A stretch of DNA of 64,000 nucleotides. It comes from Lolium rigidum. Lineage: Eukaryota > Streptophyta > Magnoliopsida > Poales > Poaceae. This document shows positions 19,638-32,610 of this stretch, one piece after another. The first letter of the stretch is position 1, and every line of letters begins with the position of its first letter. The stretch spans positions 331,869,090 to 331,933,089 of the forward strand of contig NC_061514.1 of NCBI RefSeq assembly GCF_022539505.1, written 5' to 3'. The notes beneath the pieces were generated by a model. That model had not been told where the DNA came from. It was given only the letters and a program-made list of their open reading frames with translations, and made no database searches. Made by a program: the position numbers and the translations under genes.

Positions 19638-20783
19638 ATGCCAGACAGCAGCGGCGCGACCGTTTTCGATGACCTGCCGGAGTGGCTCGTCGTCGACGAG
19701 ATCCTCTTCCGGTTGCCGCCAAAGGACGTACTTCGCTGCCGCGCCGTCCGCAGGTCGTGGCGCAGCGGCACTTCCACCGACAAGTTCATCGTCGACCACC
19801 ACCGCCGCCAGCCCTCGCTCCCCATCATCGAGCACCGGAAGGGCATCTGCCACCTCCCCGTCCTCAGTGGCGCTGCTGCCGGTGTCTCCACTGATAAAAA
19901 GATACGGCTCTTCATCCGGTACACCCCTGCTACCATAGTCGACGTTATACACCACGGCGCTTGTGACGGCCTCCTCATCCTGTCGGAGCAAGATGATTTC
20001 TACATCTGCAACCCGACCACCCGCAGGTGTGCTTCTCTGCCACATCCTCCACTACGACCAGGCCTCAGCTCGGTCACCGTAGTCGCCTTCTACCGGCACC
20101 ACGCATCTGGAGAACACCGGGTTCTCTGGGTGGTCATGAGCCACGCCAGAGTTGAATATGAATCGCCTGATTACTTCGTCCTCACGGTGGGATCAGACCA
20201 GCCAAGACTCATCCAGTGGCCGATAGCTTCTCCTGCCGCTGAGTCCTCCACTTGCCCGCCGGTGCATCATCGTGGTAGCCTGCACTGGCCAATGGGCCTC
20301 AGCATTACCGTATTTGACACCGTAGCCGAGACATTCCGCCAGATGAGCCGTCCGGCGCAGCTGGGCGACATGGTGTCATTGCTCGACATGGGTGACGCCC
20401 TTGCTTTGTCAAGCACCACACTTGAATGCGTCACCCTAGATGTCTGGGTGTTGCAGGACTATGACGCCGAGACTTGGGGCTTCCAGTACCGGATTAACTT
20501 GCGAGCTATTGTGGCAGCGCCGCCGCTTGATTTGCAAGTGAAATATGTCCCGAGGATGGTTGCAATCAACGAGCGCGAGCTGTTGATCCAGGTGGGTTGG
20601 CGTCTGCTGCATTGTGGCATAGATGGTACGTTTCTAGGAAATGTTGAAATCGAAGAGCATGAGAACTACCTGACGCTTACTAAGCATCGCCTCCAAGAGA
20701 GCATGATTTCGCTTCCGTTGTTTGAGAGGCAAGAAGAAGAAGAGGCTGTGAACAATGTGCCTCCATTCCTCATAGTGTTGTAA
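19638..20783 (+). CDS. F-box protein with F-box-associated region
   Basis: This is an intronless 381-residue frame from the first ATG. The F-box is near the N-terminus (residues 10-50: DDLPEWLVVDEILFRLPPKD, CRAVRRSWR). A region follows with the hydrophobic blocks of the F-box-associated class (DGLLILSEQDDFYICNPTTR, HHRGSLHWPMG, FDTVAETFRQM, LECVTLDVWVLQDY). The role would be substrate recognition for an SCF ubiquitin ligase; the substrate is unknown. The C-terminus carries an acidic QEEEEA tract. The frame is intact and unrelated to F-box/LRR genes A-C. A MITE with 9-base duplications lies just upstream and may be part of its promoter. Confidence 0.85.
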   Translation: MPDSSGATVFDDLPEWLVVDEILFRLPPKDVLRCRAVRRSWRSGTSTDKFIVDHHRRQPSLPIIEHRKGICHLPVLSGAAAGVSTDKKIRLFIRYTPATIVDVIHHGACDGLLILSEQDDFYICNPTTRRCASLPHPPLRPGLSSVTVVAFYRHHASGEHRVLWVVMSHARVEYESPDYFVLTVGSDQPRLIQWPIASPAAESSTCPPVHHRGSLHWPMGLSITVFDTVAETFRQMSRPAQLGDMVSLLDMGDALALSSTTLECVTLDVWVLQDYDAETWGFQYRINLRAIVAAPPLDLQVKYVPRMVAINERELLIQVGWRLLHCGIDGTFLGNVEIEEHENYLTLTKHRLQESMISLPLFERQEEEEAVNNVPPFLIVL

Positions 20784-21834
20784 GATGCCCTGCTCCATCT
20801 TATTGTCTTGGACTCCCTCAGTTTGGTGTGCCATCAATTGGAGCAGCTATCTAATCCCGTAGTATGAGCCATGTCTTTTGTTCTTAGTTTCTAGTACTAC
20901 TAGTAGAACTGAACAATTTGGATGTCAGAAGTACCACTTCTCCCATCATCATTTCGTGCTTGTTATGCTATCATGTGGATCATGTTCTTGTTTTTGAACA
21001 ATGGATTATCTACGTTATTGAACTGTTCTACTCTTCTCCCCTGTTTCATTTCAGTTTGCATTATTAAAAATCACGATATTTGTTCCTTCCTTCAAGAGAA
21101 GTCCTTCACGACATTATTAAAAATCATTTCAGTTTGCAGCTTAATATTTTGATCTATCATGTTCTGTACACACTTTGGTCTTATTGCTTCTGGGACCTGG
21201 TCTCTCCTGCTCTTTGTGGAGATGTTTTTGCTCAGGCAGGCATATCTGGGAAGCTGGCTGTGATTTGATGATCAGCGTAGTTTTGCGTCTGATTGTTACC
21301 ACATCGGAAAGTAATTTGAGCAGTGCCACTGTTTTTTTGTCTGGTTGGTGCTACTTCAATTCAATGCAGCTATTGTTACCAAAATATGGCAAGTAATTTG
21401 TTTCATGGGACTTTCACCATTTCAGAGAAGTGCTTGGCTGATGGTATTTTGTCCAGGATTTTTTTTTGTTTTGCTACGACTAAGTTACAATATGACTATC
21501 TTATTAACAATGTTGCAGTCTGCTGGAAGGCTGGTACTAATCTGGTTAGGCTGATGTTAGCTAGTTTTACTTACGGCTGGTGCTTCATGTCTCTCTTTTG
21601 CTTTTCTTGTTTATGGCTTTACTGAACTCGCCAACACAACACCGCATGCCATCCGGAGATCAACAGGGTTCCATGCATATAGGACCAGAACATAACACAA
21701 TGCATCTGAGGCTCTCAGCTGCATAGGAAGAACATTCCAAGGATTTGACAACCACACACAACACATCATCCATTCCACTAGGACTCTACCCTGCAGGATT
21801 TAATTGCTAGGAAAAAAGCTAGATAACTGGATGT
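20784..21834. other. Downstream flank of the FBA gene, no further gene
   Basis: Contains the likely 3' UTR of the FBA gene. From about 21640, sequence resembling the 3' flank of F-box gene B begins (compare CAACAGGGTTC, GAACATAACACA and CAGCTGCAT near 25250-25320). No intact ORF is convincing. Confidence 0.6.
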
Positions 21835-23940
21835 TATATCCAGTTGTCCCTAAACTCATCCAGTTCTTGCTTGGCGAGCTCCCTCATAAACTTTTGGCCA
21901 CGTAGATCTGGTAGAAATACCATGAAGTTTATAGGTGTAGTATTAGGGCCATATACAAAAGAACAGCTGTTTAACTAAATAATGACAGATATCAAGCAGA
22001 TTATATGCCCTCTAAACATATTTGGCTTTTCAGGAACAAGACAATATGCATCTTACATCTCAGTATGCAGCAAACGAACATATAAAACTGGTACTGTGAC
22101 AGACAATATTGCAAGTTAATATGAAATAGCATGTGAAGAGAAGGTATCACTTACTAGCATTCCCACTCTGACATACATAAAATATTTTCAAGGGGTACAA
22201 CATTTGCCCTGAACATATGTGCCAATGTATGGACTCTCGCTTCATCATTTGAGCATTGATCTTCACCATTTGAAGGTCTTTGCAAGTAAACGATCTTCCC
22301 ATTGGTTTGACACTTGTTTCCAATTAATGTGTTCCTGGTGTTGAATTTCTTTTGCACATCAACAGAACTGTAAGCCTAAGCTAACATACAAAAAACTAAG
22401 AATATAAAGTCAAGAACCAAGTAGCATAAACCAAATATGTAAATACACATACCAATTTAAGTTGGAAAAAGCCTCTCTATATCAGGGGAATGCTGCATCA
22501 AGAAAATTAATGCATCAAAATCAGCAGCTATACATCATTAGGGACATGACAGAGCGGCCCGCTCGGGTCGTCCCCCTCCTGGGCGACCTAGGGCGGAAAC
22601 CCTAGCCGCCGCCGCCGCCGCCGTCCTCCCCTCCTCCTCCCGCCCTCCTCGTCGTCCCCGGAGGTCGTCGCCGGCGAAGCCGGCGCGGGCCGGTGATGGG
22701 GGCGGCGGGGCTCCTCGCATGATCCCTCCGTGCGGCGGAAGGAGGCTAGCCTCCGCACGGGGGGGATGGCCCCGGACCGTGGAGGGTGGTGGCGGCGCGG
22801 CCCCGCCGGGAGGCCGGTGATGGTGGCGGCGGCATGGCCTTGATCCGGGGGCGCAGCTCTCCTCTTCCTCGTCGCGACCTTCGGCGGCCGGTGATGGGGG
22901 CGGCGTAAACCCGGAACCCGGCGGCGCGATTCTCTCCTTCCGTCCTAGCCTCGGCATCGCCGAGCCAGCGGTGATGGAGACGGATCTCGCACTGCTCCTC
23001 CTCATGGTTTGGGACCACGGCACCAAGGGCGGCGGCCCCGGATGGCGGTGGCGCCGTCGACCTCGGTGGCAGGTGGTGGGCGTGGTCCTAGGGTCTCTCT
23101 TGCGTGAAGAGGAAGACCTACCGGAGGCCCGGACTCGTGATCTAGCCGGAGTGTTGAGTTCCGGAAGGCTCCGCCGGCGAATGTAACGGTGCTTTGTGCC
23201 CGGAGTTTGCTCGGATCGGTGGTATTCGGTCGTGCGCACCCATGCTTTTATTCCGACCGTTTGGTCCGGAGGGAGCGGCGTGAAGCTCTTTTTCCGTGTT
23301 GACATCAAGTGACTATGGATCCATGATGAAAGTCGGAAGAAGAGAAGTACATGAAGGCCGGAGGGAGGACTAGCTAAGGGAGGTTCAAGTCTTCGCGCTG
23401 TTGAGGGACTTGCTTGGTGTTCCGGGCCTCACAACAGCGGTATGATAGTGGGGGCGACAACATATGTGAAGTTCGGAGTCCTACCTTTCGGGGTGAAATC
23501 CCAAGGTCCGGCCTTAACTCGGTTGTGCCTGGCAATGACCTTGTTGGAGGCATTGTTTTGAGAGTGGGGACTATCTTCGGGGTGAAAACCTAAGATCGTT
23601 GATCGGGCGACGACGGTGTTAGAGCACCTGTTCCCTTCTTGGAGGCGTCGTTTTTGGAGAGTCCGTACTTCGGGTGTTGTCTTGGCGGTGGATGTATTGT
23701 TGTTGTTAGGCCCGAGATACTCGTAGCGGGACTTTTATTTCTTAGTTTTCTTTTCCTTTTTTTGGCTGTGTGCATCCGTAGTGCCATTAGGGTGGTGCGT
23801 TGTTGCAGAGGCTGGGTGTAATTGATATCTTTTTGATATTAATATATTCCCTTTATCGAAAAATTAGGGACATGGTCTCCAGGTTGCTAAAATTTGGATA
23901 CATTTTCAACTCCCTACTCAGAACCACATTCATATTGCAG
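21835..23940 (-). pseudogene. Truncated F-box/LRR pseudogene (exons 2-4 only)
   Basis: Homologues of exons 4 (21835-21908), 3 (about 22150-22350) and 2 (22460-22548 plus 23875-23930) of genes A-C are present in the right order. Exon 4 still reads GQKFMRELAKQELDEFRDNW. Exon 3 has compensating frame changes (EARVHTLAHMFRANVVPLEN is legible). Exon 2 is split by a 1.3-kb retroposon at 22549-23862. Exon 1, with the F-box, is absent. The copy cannot encode an F-box protein. Confidence 0.85.
22549..23862 (+). mobile_element. Non-LTR retroposon with 12-base target duplication
   Basis: ATTAGGGACATG is present at 22537-22548 and again at 23863-23874, bracketing a 1.3-kb insert in exon 2 of the F-box pseudogene. 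The insert begins in GC-rich sequence with a CCGCCG run and ends TTTGATATTAATATATTCCC then TTTATCGAAAA, an A-ended tail like grass LINE 3' ends. It has no reverse transcriptase, so it is a non-autonomous or internally deleted copy. Confidence 0.85.
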
Positions 23941-23951
23941 ATAAAAGAGTA

Positions 23952-24174
23952 CCACCTCTTTCCCGAAGTTTAAGGCTTATATTAGTTTGATTAAGTTTTT
24001 ACCAAAACACATTAACATGTAAAATAGAAAATTAATACCATTAGATAGATAATGAAATTTATTTTCATATTGTATCTACAAATTTCATATTGGTTGATAG
24101 ATTCTTCTAAAAGATTGGTCAAAGTTTACTTGGTTTGACTTTAAAAAAAGCCATAAGCTTTGGGATGGAGGTAG
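23952..24174. mobile_element. Stowaway-like MITE
   Basis: Ends CCACCTCTTTCCCGAAGTTT and AAGCTTTGGGATGGAGGTAG are inverted repeats, with TA on both sides (23950-23951 and 24175-24176). The length of 223 bases and AT-rich interior fit Stowaway (Tc1/mariner) MITEs. Confidence 0.8.
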
Positions 24175-24176
24175 TA

Positions 24177-25578
24177 TTCAGCAAATAATGGTAATAGCTG
24201 GAATCAACTTCACATTGTATACATGAAGTTTATTCAAGGCAAAACACCTATTGGTACAAAATGGTTCATTATTATTTTCTAGTAAATGAGCTCACTCTGC
24301 CCTTAGACACTTATTAGGGCCTATTTGATTAAAAAAAATTCATAGAAAATTTGTAGGATTAAATCCTATAGGAAATGTTACTATAATTTTTATTTAATTT
24401 GTAGGATTAATTTTCATAGGATTATTTTCTAAGAATCATTTACACTAGATTTCATAGGACAAGCTAAACTGCGAATGCTATGCAGATTTTGAAATCAAGC
24501 TGCCATTTTCCCGTAGAGCGTTCAGTGTGTAATAACCATACCAGTTTATAGCCTTCCTCATCCTCGACCAACATTTAAGAACTAAACTAAATACTGATAC
24601 TCACTCCATTTCGAACTATAAGATGCTTTAGCTTTGTCCTAAGTTAGGTTTCCTTCAGTTTGATTTAATTTATCAGAAAAAATGTACATAGCTCATAATT
24701 TAGCTAAACAATGTATTGTTCATGCAAATTGCACAGAACGACTACTTTATGACGTTAAATGATTGAAATTTGGACTAATCGAATGTTAAATCAAGATCCG
24801 AGATAAATGACCTATTCTGACTATGTACTACGAAACAACCAAATGGTATATGGATCCCGATCCAAATTAATTCGGTCATCCAGATAGTTGAGAAAATACA
24901 TGTTGTAAGTACATACAGATGTCTACCCGCAAAAAAAAAGTACTCCCAAAATAGAAATAAAAACTAGCAAATGGACCCTACTGTTGTATTATCAAATGTT
25001 GTTTAATAAATTTTGTCATTATTTTCGGGGTAATGTAACATGTGAGATTTCATTCATGTATATTCATTAGTTTGTTGCCAAGCAAGAGTGTGCGTCTATG
25101 CTATACTTTGTGTTTATCCAACTTAAGAACTGACGGACGCATTGTCGTCAGAATCAGAATGACGGCCATTTTCTTCCAAAACAACGCAGCTAAATCTGCA
25201 AGACGCAAAAGGTAATTATAACTCACCGAAAGGCAGGCTGGCCAACTTGGGAGCAACAGGGTTCTATGCATAAAGGACAGGAACATAACACATCGCATCT
25301 CAGGCTCCCAGCTGCATGACCCTGAAAACATTCAAGCGAGGAGTATCCATGTATCTTCATACCACACGTACTGCTAGCTAATAGCCTCAACTCATCCCAC
25401 TAATATTCTAGGAAGAACATAAAAACAATTTGATAGTCACACACAGTACAATCATCCATGTTACTAAATAAGGGCTTCAAAAGATTCGTCGAAGCTTTGA
25501 AAGCACCGTCTTGCTTCGTGGAGATCATGGTTTGTTACTAGGCCTTGCTAACTTGCTAACTGCAAAAAATAAGCAATG
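24177..25578. other. Intergenic, AT-rich, with one-sided MITE traces
   Basis: A Stowaway-like end (CTCACTCCATTTCGAACTAT) near 24610 lacks a partner, and GGGCCTATTTGATT after TTA near 24320 looks like a lone PIF-type end. From about 25220 the sequence is the likely 3' flank of F-box gene B. No gene was found. Confidence 0.5.
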
Positions 25579-28277
25579 CTACATCCAGTTGTCCGACCCA
25601 TAGTCAATGAGTTCTTGCTTGGCGAGATCCCTCATAAACTTCTGGCCACGGAGATCTGGTAGAAATATCACGAAGTGGGTGAGTGTGTAGATTAGGACCA
25701 TGTACTTAAAAACAGAATACACTTCTCATTCAACAGAATAGCGACAATATATATCAAGCTCATTAAACATATTATTTAGCTTTTCATGAACAAGGCAATG
25801 TGCATCTTACATCTCAGTAAGTCATATAGGAACATTAAACCAGTAATGTAATACTGATATTGCAAGTAAATACAAAATGGTATATGAAGAGAAGGCATGA
25901 CTCACAAGCATTCCCACTCCGGCGGACATAAATCTTCTCAAGGGGTACACCATTTGCCCTGAACAGATGTGCCAACGTATGGACTCTAGCATCATCCTTT
26001 GAGCATTTGATCTTCACCATTCGAAGGTGTTTGCAAGTAAACGATCTTCCCAATGGTTTTATACCGGTTTTCAATACCTTCCTAGTGTTGAAGTTCTTTT
26101 GCAGATCACAAAATTGTTATTAGGCATCTGCTCAGATACTAAAAACTAAGAAAGTAATATCAAGAATCAAGTAGCATACACCATGTATGTACACATACCA
26201 GTTTAAGTTGGAGGAAAAGCCTCTCTATATTAGGTGAATGCTGCAGCAAGAAAATTAATGCATCGAAATCAGCAACCATGCACCATTCACCAAGGGACAG
26301 GGTCTTCAGGTTGCTAAAAGTTGGAGACCTTTCCAACTCTCTTCTCAGAACAACCTTCATATTGCACACAAAGGAGCATTTAGCAAAAAATGGCAGTAAC
26401 TCGAATAACTTTAGACTGTACAAACTGCATATCAGCGTTTTATTCAATAGAAAGAATAAAACAAACATAACCATCCCAAAAAACAAAATGGAAAACAAGA
26501 TATAGTGATGTATTATTATAGTTTTAGCACTTATTGGTACAGTATGAACCATCTATCTTCTGAAGCAAGTATCTATTGAAGGGACATTACCCCTATACAC
26601 TCTTGACCAAATATAGTTAATCTTTTTTTGACAACTTTAAATAAGGAACCCAACACTGTACAAAAGGACCAGCTGAAAAGATACACAATTTACGGCAACA
26701 AAACAGGACAAACAATCCTTTGAGAACATAAATCGTGAATAATGCTCCCCCAAAGCTACACCCTTTCATATCTAAACGATTCACCCACTACATTTTGATG
26801 ATTTAACAAACTAGTACTTTTATTTATTTGAACTTCTGTAACCAGGCGTTAACAGTGTCTACTATATGTGCTCATTGGACATGTGTGTACTGTTCGAGGG
26901 AACATAACACTGCTTTGGGATATATCCCCACTAATTGTTTTCCCTCTAGATTGTTATCGCTTCGTCAAATGCCGAGGAACAAGTACCTGAGAGAGAGAGA
27001 AGGAGAAAGAGATGAGCAAAATATGGTGATAGTTTTACCTCTCCAGCATCTGACAATAATTCCAAACTCGTAGCAGTTGAAAGGCTTTCAAGAATATGAC
27101 GACCACCTAGAATCTTACTATCACTGCCACCACTGTTTTCACCATAGTTATTGCCTTTACTTGGAATCTGGCCTATACCTTTGTAGCCATACTTTGCATC
27201 ATTTGCAATCTCATTGTATTCATACGTGTTCTCATCACTATCAATATCACTGCCATAACCATAATTGTCCTTGGAACCACCATGCTGGTATGCCTTTTTA
27301 GGGAAACTGTGTTCATATCCGACCTTATAATTCTTAGACTTATCATAGCCATCTTCCCCATCAGTGTTTTCTTCAACATCATCACAACTGTTGTTCCCAA
27401 AATCATCATCACTCATGTCATTATCTGAGTCATCGTCGTCGTCATCAGTAGTTTCATCGCAATCATTATCACTGATCTGCTCAAAATCATCACTCAAGAA
27501 AGAGTGGTCAAGTACGATAGTGCCAGTGACCAGCGACCCAAAGTTCTGAAATGACGGAACTCGGACAGAAGGAGTGACAAGGCGCAGCAGTACGAGGTTT
27601 GGAGCGGTGACAGAGAAGTCCAAATTGAAGGTGCATTTGACCATGATTAAAGTCTTCAAGGAGGCAGACACAATCTCATGGCTCGTGAACAGGCAGTCCT
27701 TGAGATCCAGTTCTTCCAAAGATGTGCAGCAAGAAGAAAGCTGCTGGAGGATCCTGCCGTCGAGCCTGGCATACGATAACTTCAGGACCTTGAGGTGGCC
27801 AGAGACGAAGGGCACGCGGTCCAGCAGCGCGATGTCCTTGCGATGCCCAGCAAGATGAACAACCCGCGCACTGCGGTTGATAGCAGTCCTGATCCACATG
27901 TCGGAATCGTTCTCGTCGTATCCCGCATCCTCGTCGCTCGAACGGAGGAGGAGCGTGTCCACGGCCGCAGACACATCGCGGAGGTGGAAAAGGCGGTGGA
28001 CGAAGTCGCGGAACTCCTCCGGCGGGTCGTCTTCGCGGCCGGAGTAGCGCACACGGAGGTCGACGCAGGGCGCGGATGCCCACAGGTGGCGCCACCGGCA
28101 CGCGAGCACGCAGGTGCGCACCACCTCCCACGCCTTCAGGAACGACATGATATGGTGCAGGAGCGCGTCCGGGAGGGCGCTCAGGCGGTCGGCCGCGGAG
28201 GCACCTCGGCGCCGGGAGCGGGACTTCTCGCCAGCGCGGTGGTGCGGCTCCGAGCGGTGGGTGATTGTAGGGTGCAT
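25579..28277 (-). CDS. F-box/LRR protein, gene B
   Basis: Four exons: 27039-28277, 26199-26354, 25906-26095 and 25579-25655, in total about 553 residues, with phases identical to genes A and C. F-box at residues 32-70 (LSALPDALLHHIMSFLKAWE, CVLACRWRHLW). LRR-like blocks follow (LEELDLKDCLFTSHEI, ASLKTLIMVKC, APNLVLLRLVTP), then a short acidic stretch (NDCDETTDDDDDD), then FSNLKTLSLGEWCM, HSPNIERLFLQLKL and IKCSKDDARVHTLAHLFRA. It ends QKFMRDLAKQELIDYGSDNW plus M. Presumed SCF adaptor; target unknown. A 5' UTR intron precedes the ATG. No frameshift is seen, so it may be functional. Confidence 0.85.
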
Positions 28278-28500
28278 TTCGTCGAGCAGATGACCTGCAT
28301 ACGAGTTTAGGGACTCCCAGTGAAAAGATTTATGCAGGAAAATCGGTGGAGGAAGATGCAGATGGAGAGCGAAATGAAAATCCGTGGAGGAAGAAGCGGG
28401 AACTTACAGAGTGATTCGCGGAAATCGTGTGGAGTTCTTGCCGCTTTTGGAATCCGAAATTGGGGGTTGGAGGCGACCACTTGAATCTCGCCTTCTAGCC
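28278..28500 (-). promoter_or_regulatory. 5' leader with UTR intron of F-box gene B
   Basis: On the minus strand CACTCT|GTAAGTTC (donor at 28407) and CGTATGCAG (acceptor at 28295) frame a 113-base intron that ends 17 bases before the start codon. Gene C has the same arrangement, so the 5' UTR intron predates the duplication. The promoter should lie just beyond 28450. Confidence 0.65.
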
Positions 28501-31500
28501 TTCTAGGTAACGCTATAATAGGGCGGCGTTATTTGGGTTCCAGTGGGCCTATGGGCATTCCGACGCGTTTGTTACCCTGCATTGGCCCATTTAGCTAATC
28601 CAGACTACTGCGTCTAAGCGATAGCCGAATTCTGTTTGCCAGTTCATGAGTACTGGATAAACATGCACGCTTCGCTGCGCCCGCCTGTATTGTTTCCGAC
28701 ACATCATGTCCAGTGTGGTATACTCAGGCACACTTGTTTCTTTGAGGTCTTCGTTCTAATGCCTGGGTCTGTGGGAAGAGCCGAAGCTAGTCCAGATTAC
28801 TGTTGGTTCTCTCGTTCCGTGCAACAGAGAACCCTATAATTAGGGGCAACCACTTGCCTCATCATGAAAGGGAGTCTACTTGAAAGAAGAAAAACTTGTT
28901 GTAACAGCCTGGTAAAGATACAGAGCAGGTAGTTTTTGACCAAACATAGTTTCAGTAGTCACGTTTCGCTCTTGTTCATACAGGACTACACAACCAAAGC
29001 ACGTTGAGTGACCTGCCAAAGAAGCACTTGCATGCTGCCACTATACACTTGGCAAGTAAAATGTTCATATAACAATTGTAGCCTTCTCAAGCTCTCAACT
29101 ATCTCAATATACAACTTTTTAAACCATCCTCAGCAAAGCATTTGGTACTCTCAAGATATTGCCAAACAGATATTTTTATGCCAATGAACTTGAAGTGTAA
29201 TTGTGTGATCTGAAAATATAAAACAGAATGTCAAACAGTTATCCAATTACATAGTAACAGAAGTACTTAACTAAGTTGGTTCTTCAACTTTCCTTGTCAA
29301 GTTGGGTAATAATGAATCATCAGGCATGTCCTTGTTATCCTCGTTATAGCTGGTGAATTTGTTAGTTGGGGCTTTCTTAAGTAAACATGTGAAAGAAGAC
29401 GTCGTTTCAAGGTTTGAAATAAACACAAGTCATTTTGATATGAACCCGAATAACATGCAGCAGAACATGTGATCCTTAAAGAAGCATTGTTATCACCCAC
29501 AAGCACGACCCTTTCCATACATCCTCTTGCCCACCAGGTAATAAGAGCATGCTAAAAAATACAGATTTGGCAAGGTGAGCATGCCTTCTAACAGCTACCT
29601 GGCATGATCAGTTCTACGTAGGCCAAAGCCAACGAAAAAGGTCAAGCAAAAGGCACTTATATGATGTCACAAACTAAACACCATCCACAGTACACCAAAA
29701 GTAAAGGCCACCAAGCACATAATAAGAAACATGAAGAAAGGCATCCCAAAACACACCTCACCTTCATGAAACATGAAGCATGGCAGTGCCAGTACGCAAC
29801 CATTCTACGAAGGCAGAGCCAACGGAAACACCCAAGAACACCCTCCGATTACCAATTTTTCAACAAAGGAGGACCAGTTTCAGAAAACAACACTGTTGAG
29901 AATGATAAGGAATAGTAACAACCTAGAAAGAACACGCCAATATTATCATCCAAGAAGAATAATGTTATGTTAGATATAGATCAAGCCATGCAGATTTGCA
30001 CTATACTATGCTGCAATGGCATTTCGTTGTCAATTTTTTACTCAAGAATTATGCGGATCGTCGAAGATTTGATGCTGCGGATAAATTCTGCCTTGGCATT
30101 AGGTTGTTTGCTTTTTTACTCAAGAATTATACGCATAATCGAAACTTTCATGCTACGGATAAATAAAACATCAAGTTTATGCTGCGGTGATAAGTACATC
30201 TCTTGGACAGTTCAACTACATCATGGCCTAACTCAGTCTCTTAAAGCACGTCTAGCTATTATAGATATAGATAGAGATATCTAGCTACTGGATATCCGAG
30301 CTTCTAAAATGCCTAGTTAGTAGCAAATTTTTTTGCAGCTTAGGATCATGAAATCAATGAAGGTAAGCAGCATATATATTACTTTGAAATGAATTTGTGG
30401 AAGTTTAAGTTGTTTGATTTCCCTCAATTCTATTATAATTCCTTCATTGTACTTCTTCCCTAGTTGTTTTTTCTTCATCTCAACTTTATTCTAGTATGAA
30501 ATAAGTAGCATGCAATTAATTCTCATTAGCTTAAATGGATTGAACTGATTCACAATGAAAACTTAGAAATAATCACGAGGTATAAAGCACAGTCTTATCA
30601 ACAATCATCGCCGTAGAGCACAAAATGAATTATCTTAAAATAGATGCAACAACTAACCTAGAGAATTGTCCAATATTACACAATATTGGGTTTGTAAGTA
30701 TCCAGATAAAGTAGGAAAGAACATAAATAACTCTTTTACCCCAGAGAACAACATTGGATCAAAAAAATCAAACAATGATGACATGATAAATTCGCATAAA
30801 CTATTATATATTTCATCACTCAAATTCATACATAAAATATATTATAGTAACCTGTCCCTACACAACCAAGCAACTTCCTTATTTGCATTTCCAACAGAAC
30901 ATTACTTCCAACATGTCCCCTAGCAACTGTCGCACGAGAAAAATCTAAAAGCTAGGTCAAGGAAATTATATGCAGGGGTTACCACATACTACTCCACGGA
31001 TAGTGAAACCTTCTTACAACTTTATGGTATATATATTTGTTGTATTTGAATCGTAATATGCATTGATGGGCCTAGTGACACGGAAGAAGAGATCGTCGGC
31101 AATTATCATGTGCGAGGCTTGCCCAAGCTTTTTTATAAATGGAGGGTGCGACCCCTGGCCTCTGCATGATCGAGCAAATATAGTTCCATGCTATATCTGA
31201 CTCTAAATTTAATTAGCTACTACATTTTAACAATGGCAACAATATATGTTTCATGATTACCGCACCACATACCTAAAAAGCTATTAAACAAAAAAAAATG
31301 ATACACCGACTTAAAAGCATCAGAACAATTCAACTTACTCAATCAGCTCCCTTGGTGTGATATTGTAGTTATTCAGAAATCATTCTCTTGTTTTTCATCA
31401 CATAGCACACCTCCATGAATTTGGGGATCGGCTTGCCGTCAGATCCAAGTCACATCCTCCATGTGAAGTTGACATCCTGGAGGTAACAGGTGGAATAAAA

Positions 31501-32190
31501 AGTGAGAAGTAGCACTGAAAGGTGGATTTGCAAAATAGAATAGTAGATACTGAAATGAGGAGCACAAACAAATGCATAGGTCCCACGAGCCACATTTATT
31601 TTAGATAGATTCTGTTACCAATGAAAATATAGTAATGATAAAGTATGTGTTAACGTTAGTACTCTTACATGCTTGTCTGAATAAAGTAAAAATAAATACA
31701 AACTCAAAACATATTCTTTGAGATCAGCGAGCTGGCAACTTTTGGTGATGAAATGAGTAACAAACATGGCTGCATAGGCCCCACAAGTCACACTAAGTTT
31801 TAGGTAAACAGTTACAGAAGAAAATATAGTAATGATGAAACATGTATAAAAGCCAATACTCTTACATGTTTGTCGTAATAAAGTACACTGATTTATATAA
31901 ATTGAAACATGTTTCTTTGAGATCGGCAATATTCAACAACATTCAACAGTTGGTTAAGTTTTCAATTTATTAACTGTACTTCATTGTACATTAGGCAATG
32001 ATCTGAAGAGATGTGTGAACTACAACAAAGGCACAATCCTGTAGTGGTCTAGAGTTAGCGACATGCAAACCATTGGTAGGAATGATGGGTTGTGGCCATT
32101 GTATCCACACCAATTCTATATTGATTATCTTGATAGTCTTGATTCAAAGGGACTGCATGCTCAAACAATTTGATTTTTTTTCATCCGTGC
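28501..32190. other. Gene-poor AT-rich intergenic region
   Basis: No ORF with recognisable domains, RNA gene or complete mobile element was found over 3.7 kb. At 30036-30190 a roughly 78-base unit (TTTTTACTCAAGAATTAT ... GATGCTGCGGATAAA) is repeated twice in tandem, with a shorter third copy. At 31615-31930 two stretches resemble each other (AAATATAGTAATGAT, ACTCTTACATG), an old local duplication. Confidence 0.5.
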
Positions 32191-32195
32191 CAGGA

Positions 32196-32610
32196 AGGAG
32201 CGCTGCTATAAAGTGAAGAACTTATGTCAATGTCCCTCTAGTTCGGTGGACTGGCTAGCCAGCCTCTCCGCGGGGCTCCCGGCGGTGGAGGCTTCTCGCG
32301 TCCGCTCTTGGAGTCTCCTGGTCCTCTGGCAGATTTGGCTAGAAAGGAACGCCCGTACGTTCAGACAGCACACCTCCTCTGTGGGTTCCACGGTGGCCAA
32401 GATCACCGACGAGGCGGCCGCTTGGGACCTGGCGGGTGCGAAGATCCTCAGACCCCGCGAGTAGTCGGCTAGGGATGTGTTAGTTTTTCCACCAACAGGG
32501 TTTGGCTAAACCTGTTTGGATCGTCGTGGTAGCCGTCTCTGTACTTGTTTGAACTCTACTCTTCTATTAATATATCGAGCAGCTCACCTGCCGAATTCTC
32601 AAAAAAAAAA
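32196..32610 (+). mobile_element. 5'-truncated L1-type LINE, 3' end with poly-A
   Basis: An open frame to 32464 ends SLLVLWQIWLERNARTFRQH, STVAKITDEAAAWDLAGAK and a stop. This is the C-terminal tail that follows the reverse transcriptase in plant L1 LINEs (W-IW-ERN-R-F then a WxxAGAKxL-type motif). A 130-base 3' UTR and an A10 tail (32599-32608) follow. The catalytic domain is missing, as usual for 5'-truncated insertions. The target duplication could not be identified. Confidence 0.8.

Noticed and set aside
22538..23308. 256-residue minus-strand ORF
   Set aside because: Arg/Pro/Ser-rich product of GC-rich retroposon sequence; the insert itself is plus-oriented and no domain is seen.
24319..24470. 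PIF-type MITE (TTA GGGCCTATTTGATT start)
   Set aside because: No inverted partner end or second TTA in a plausible distance.
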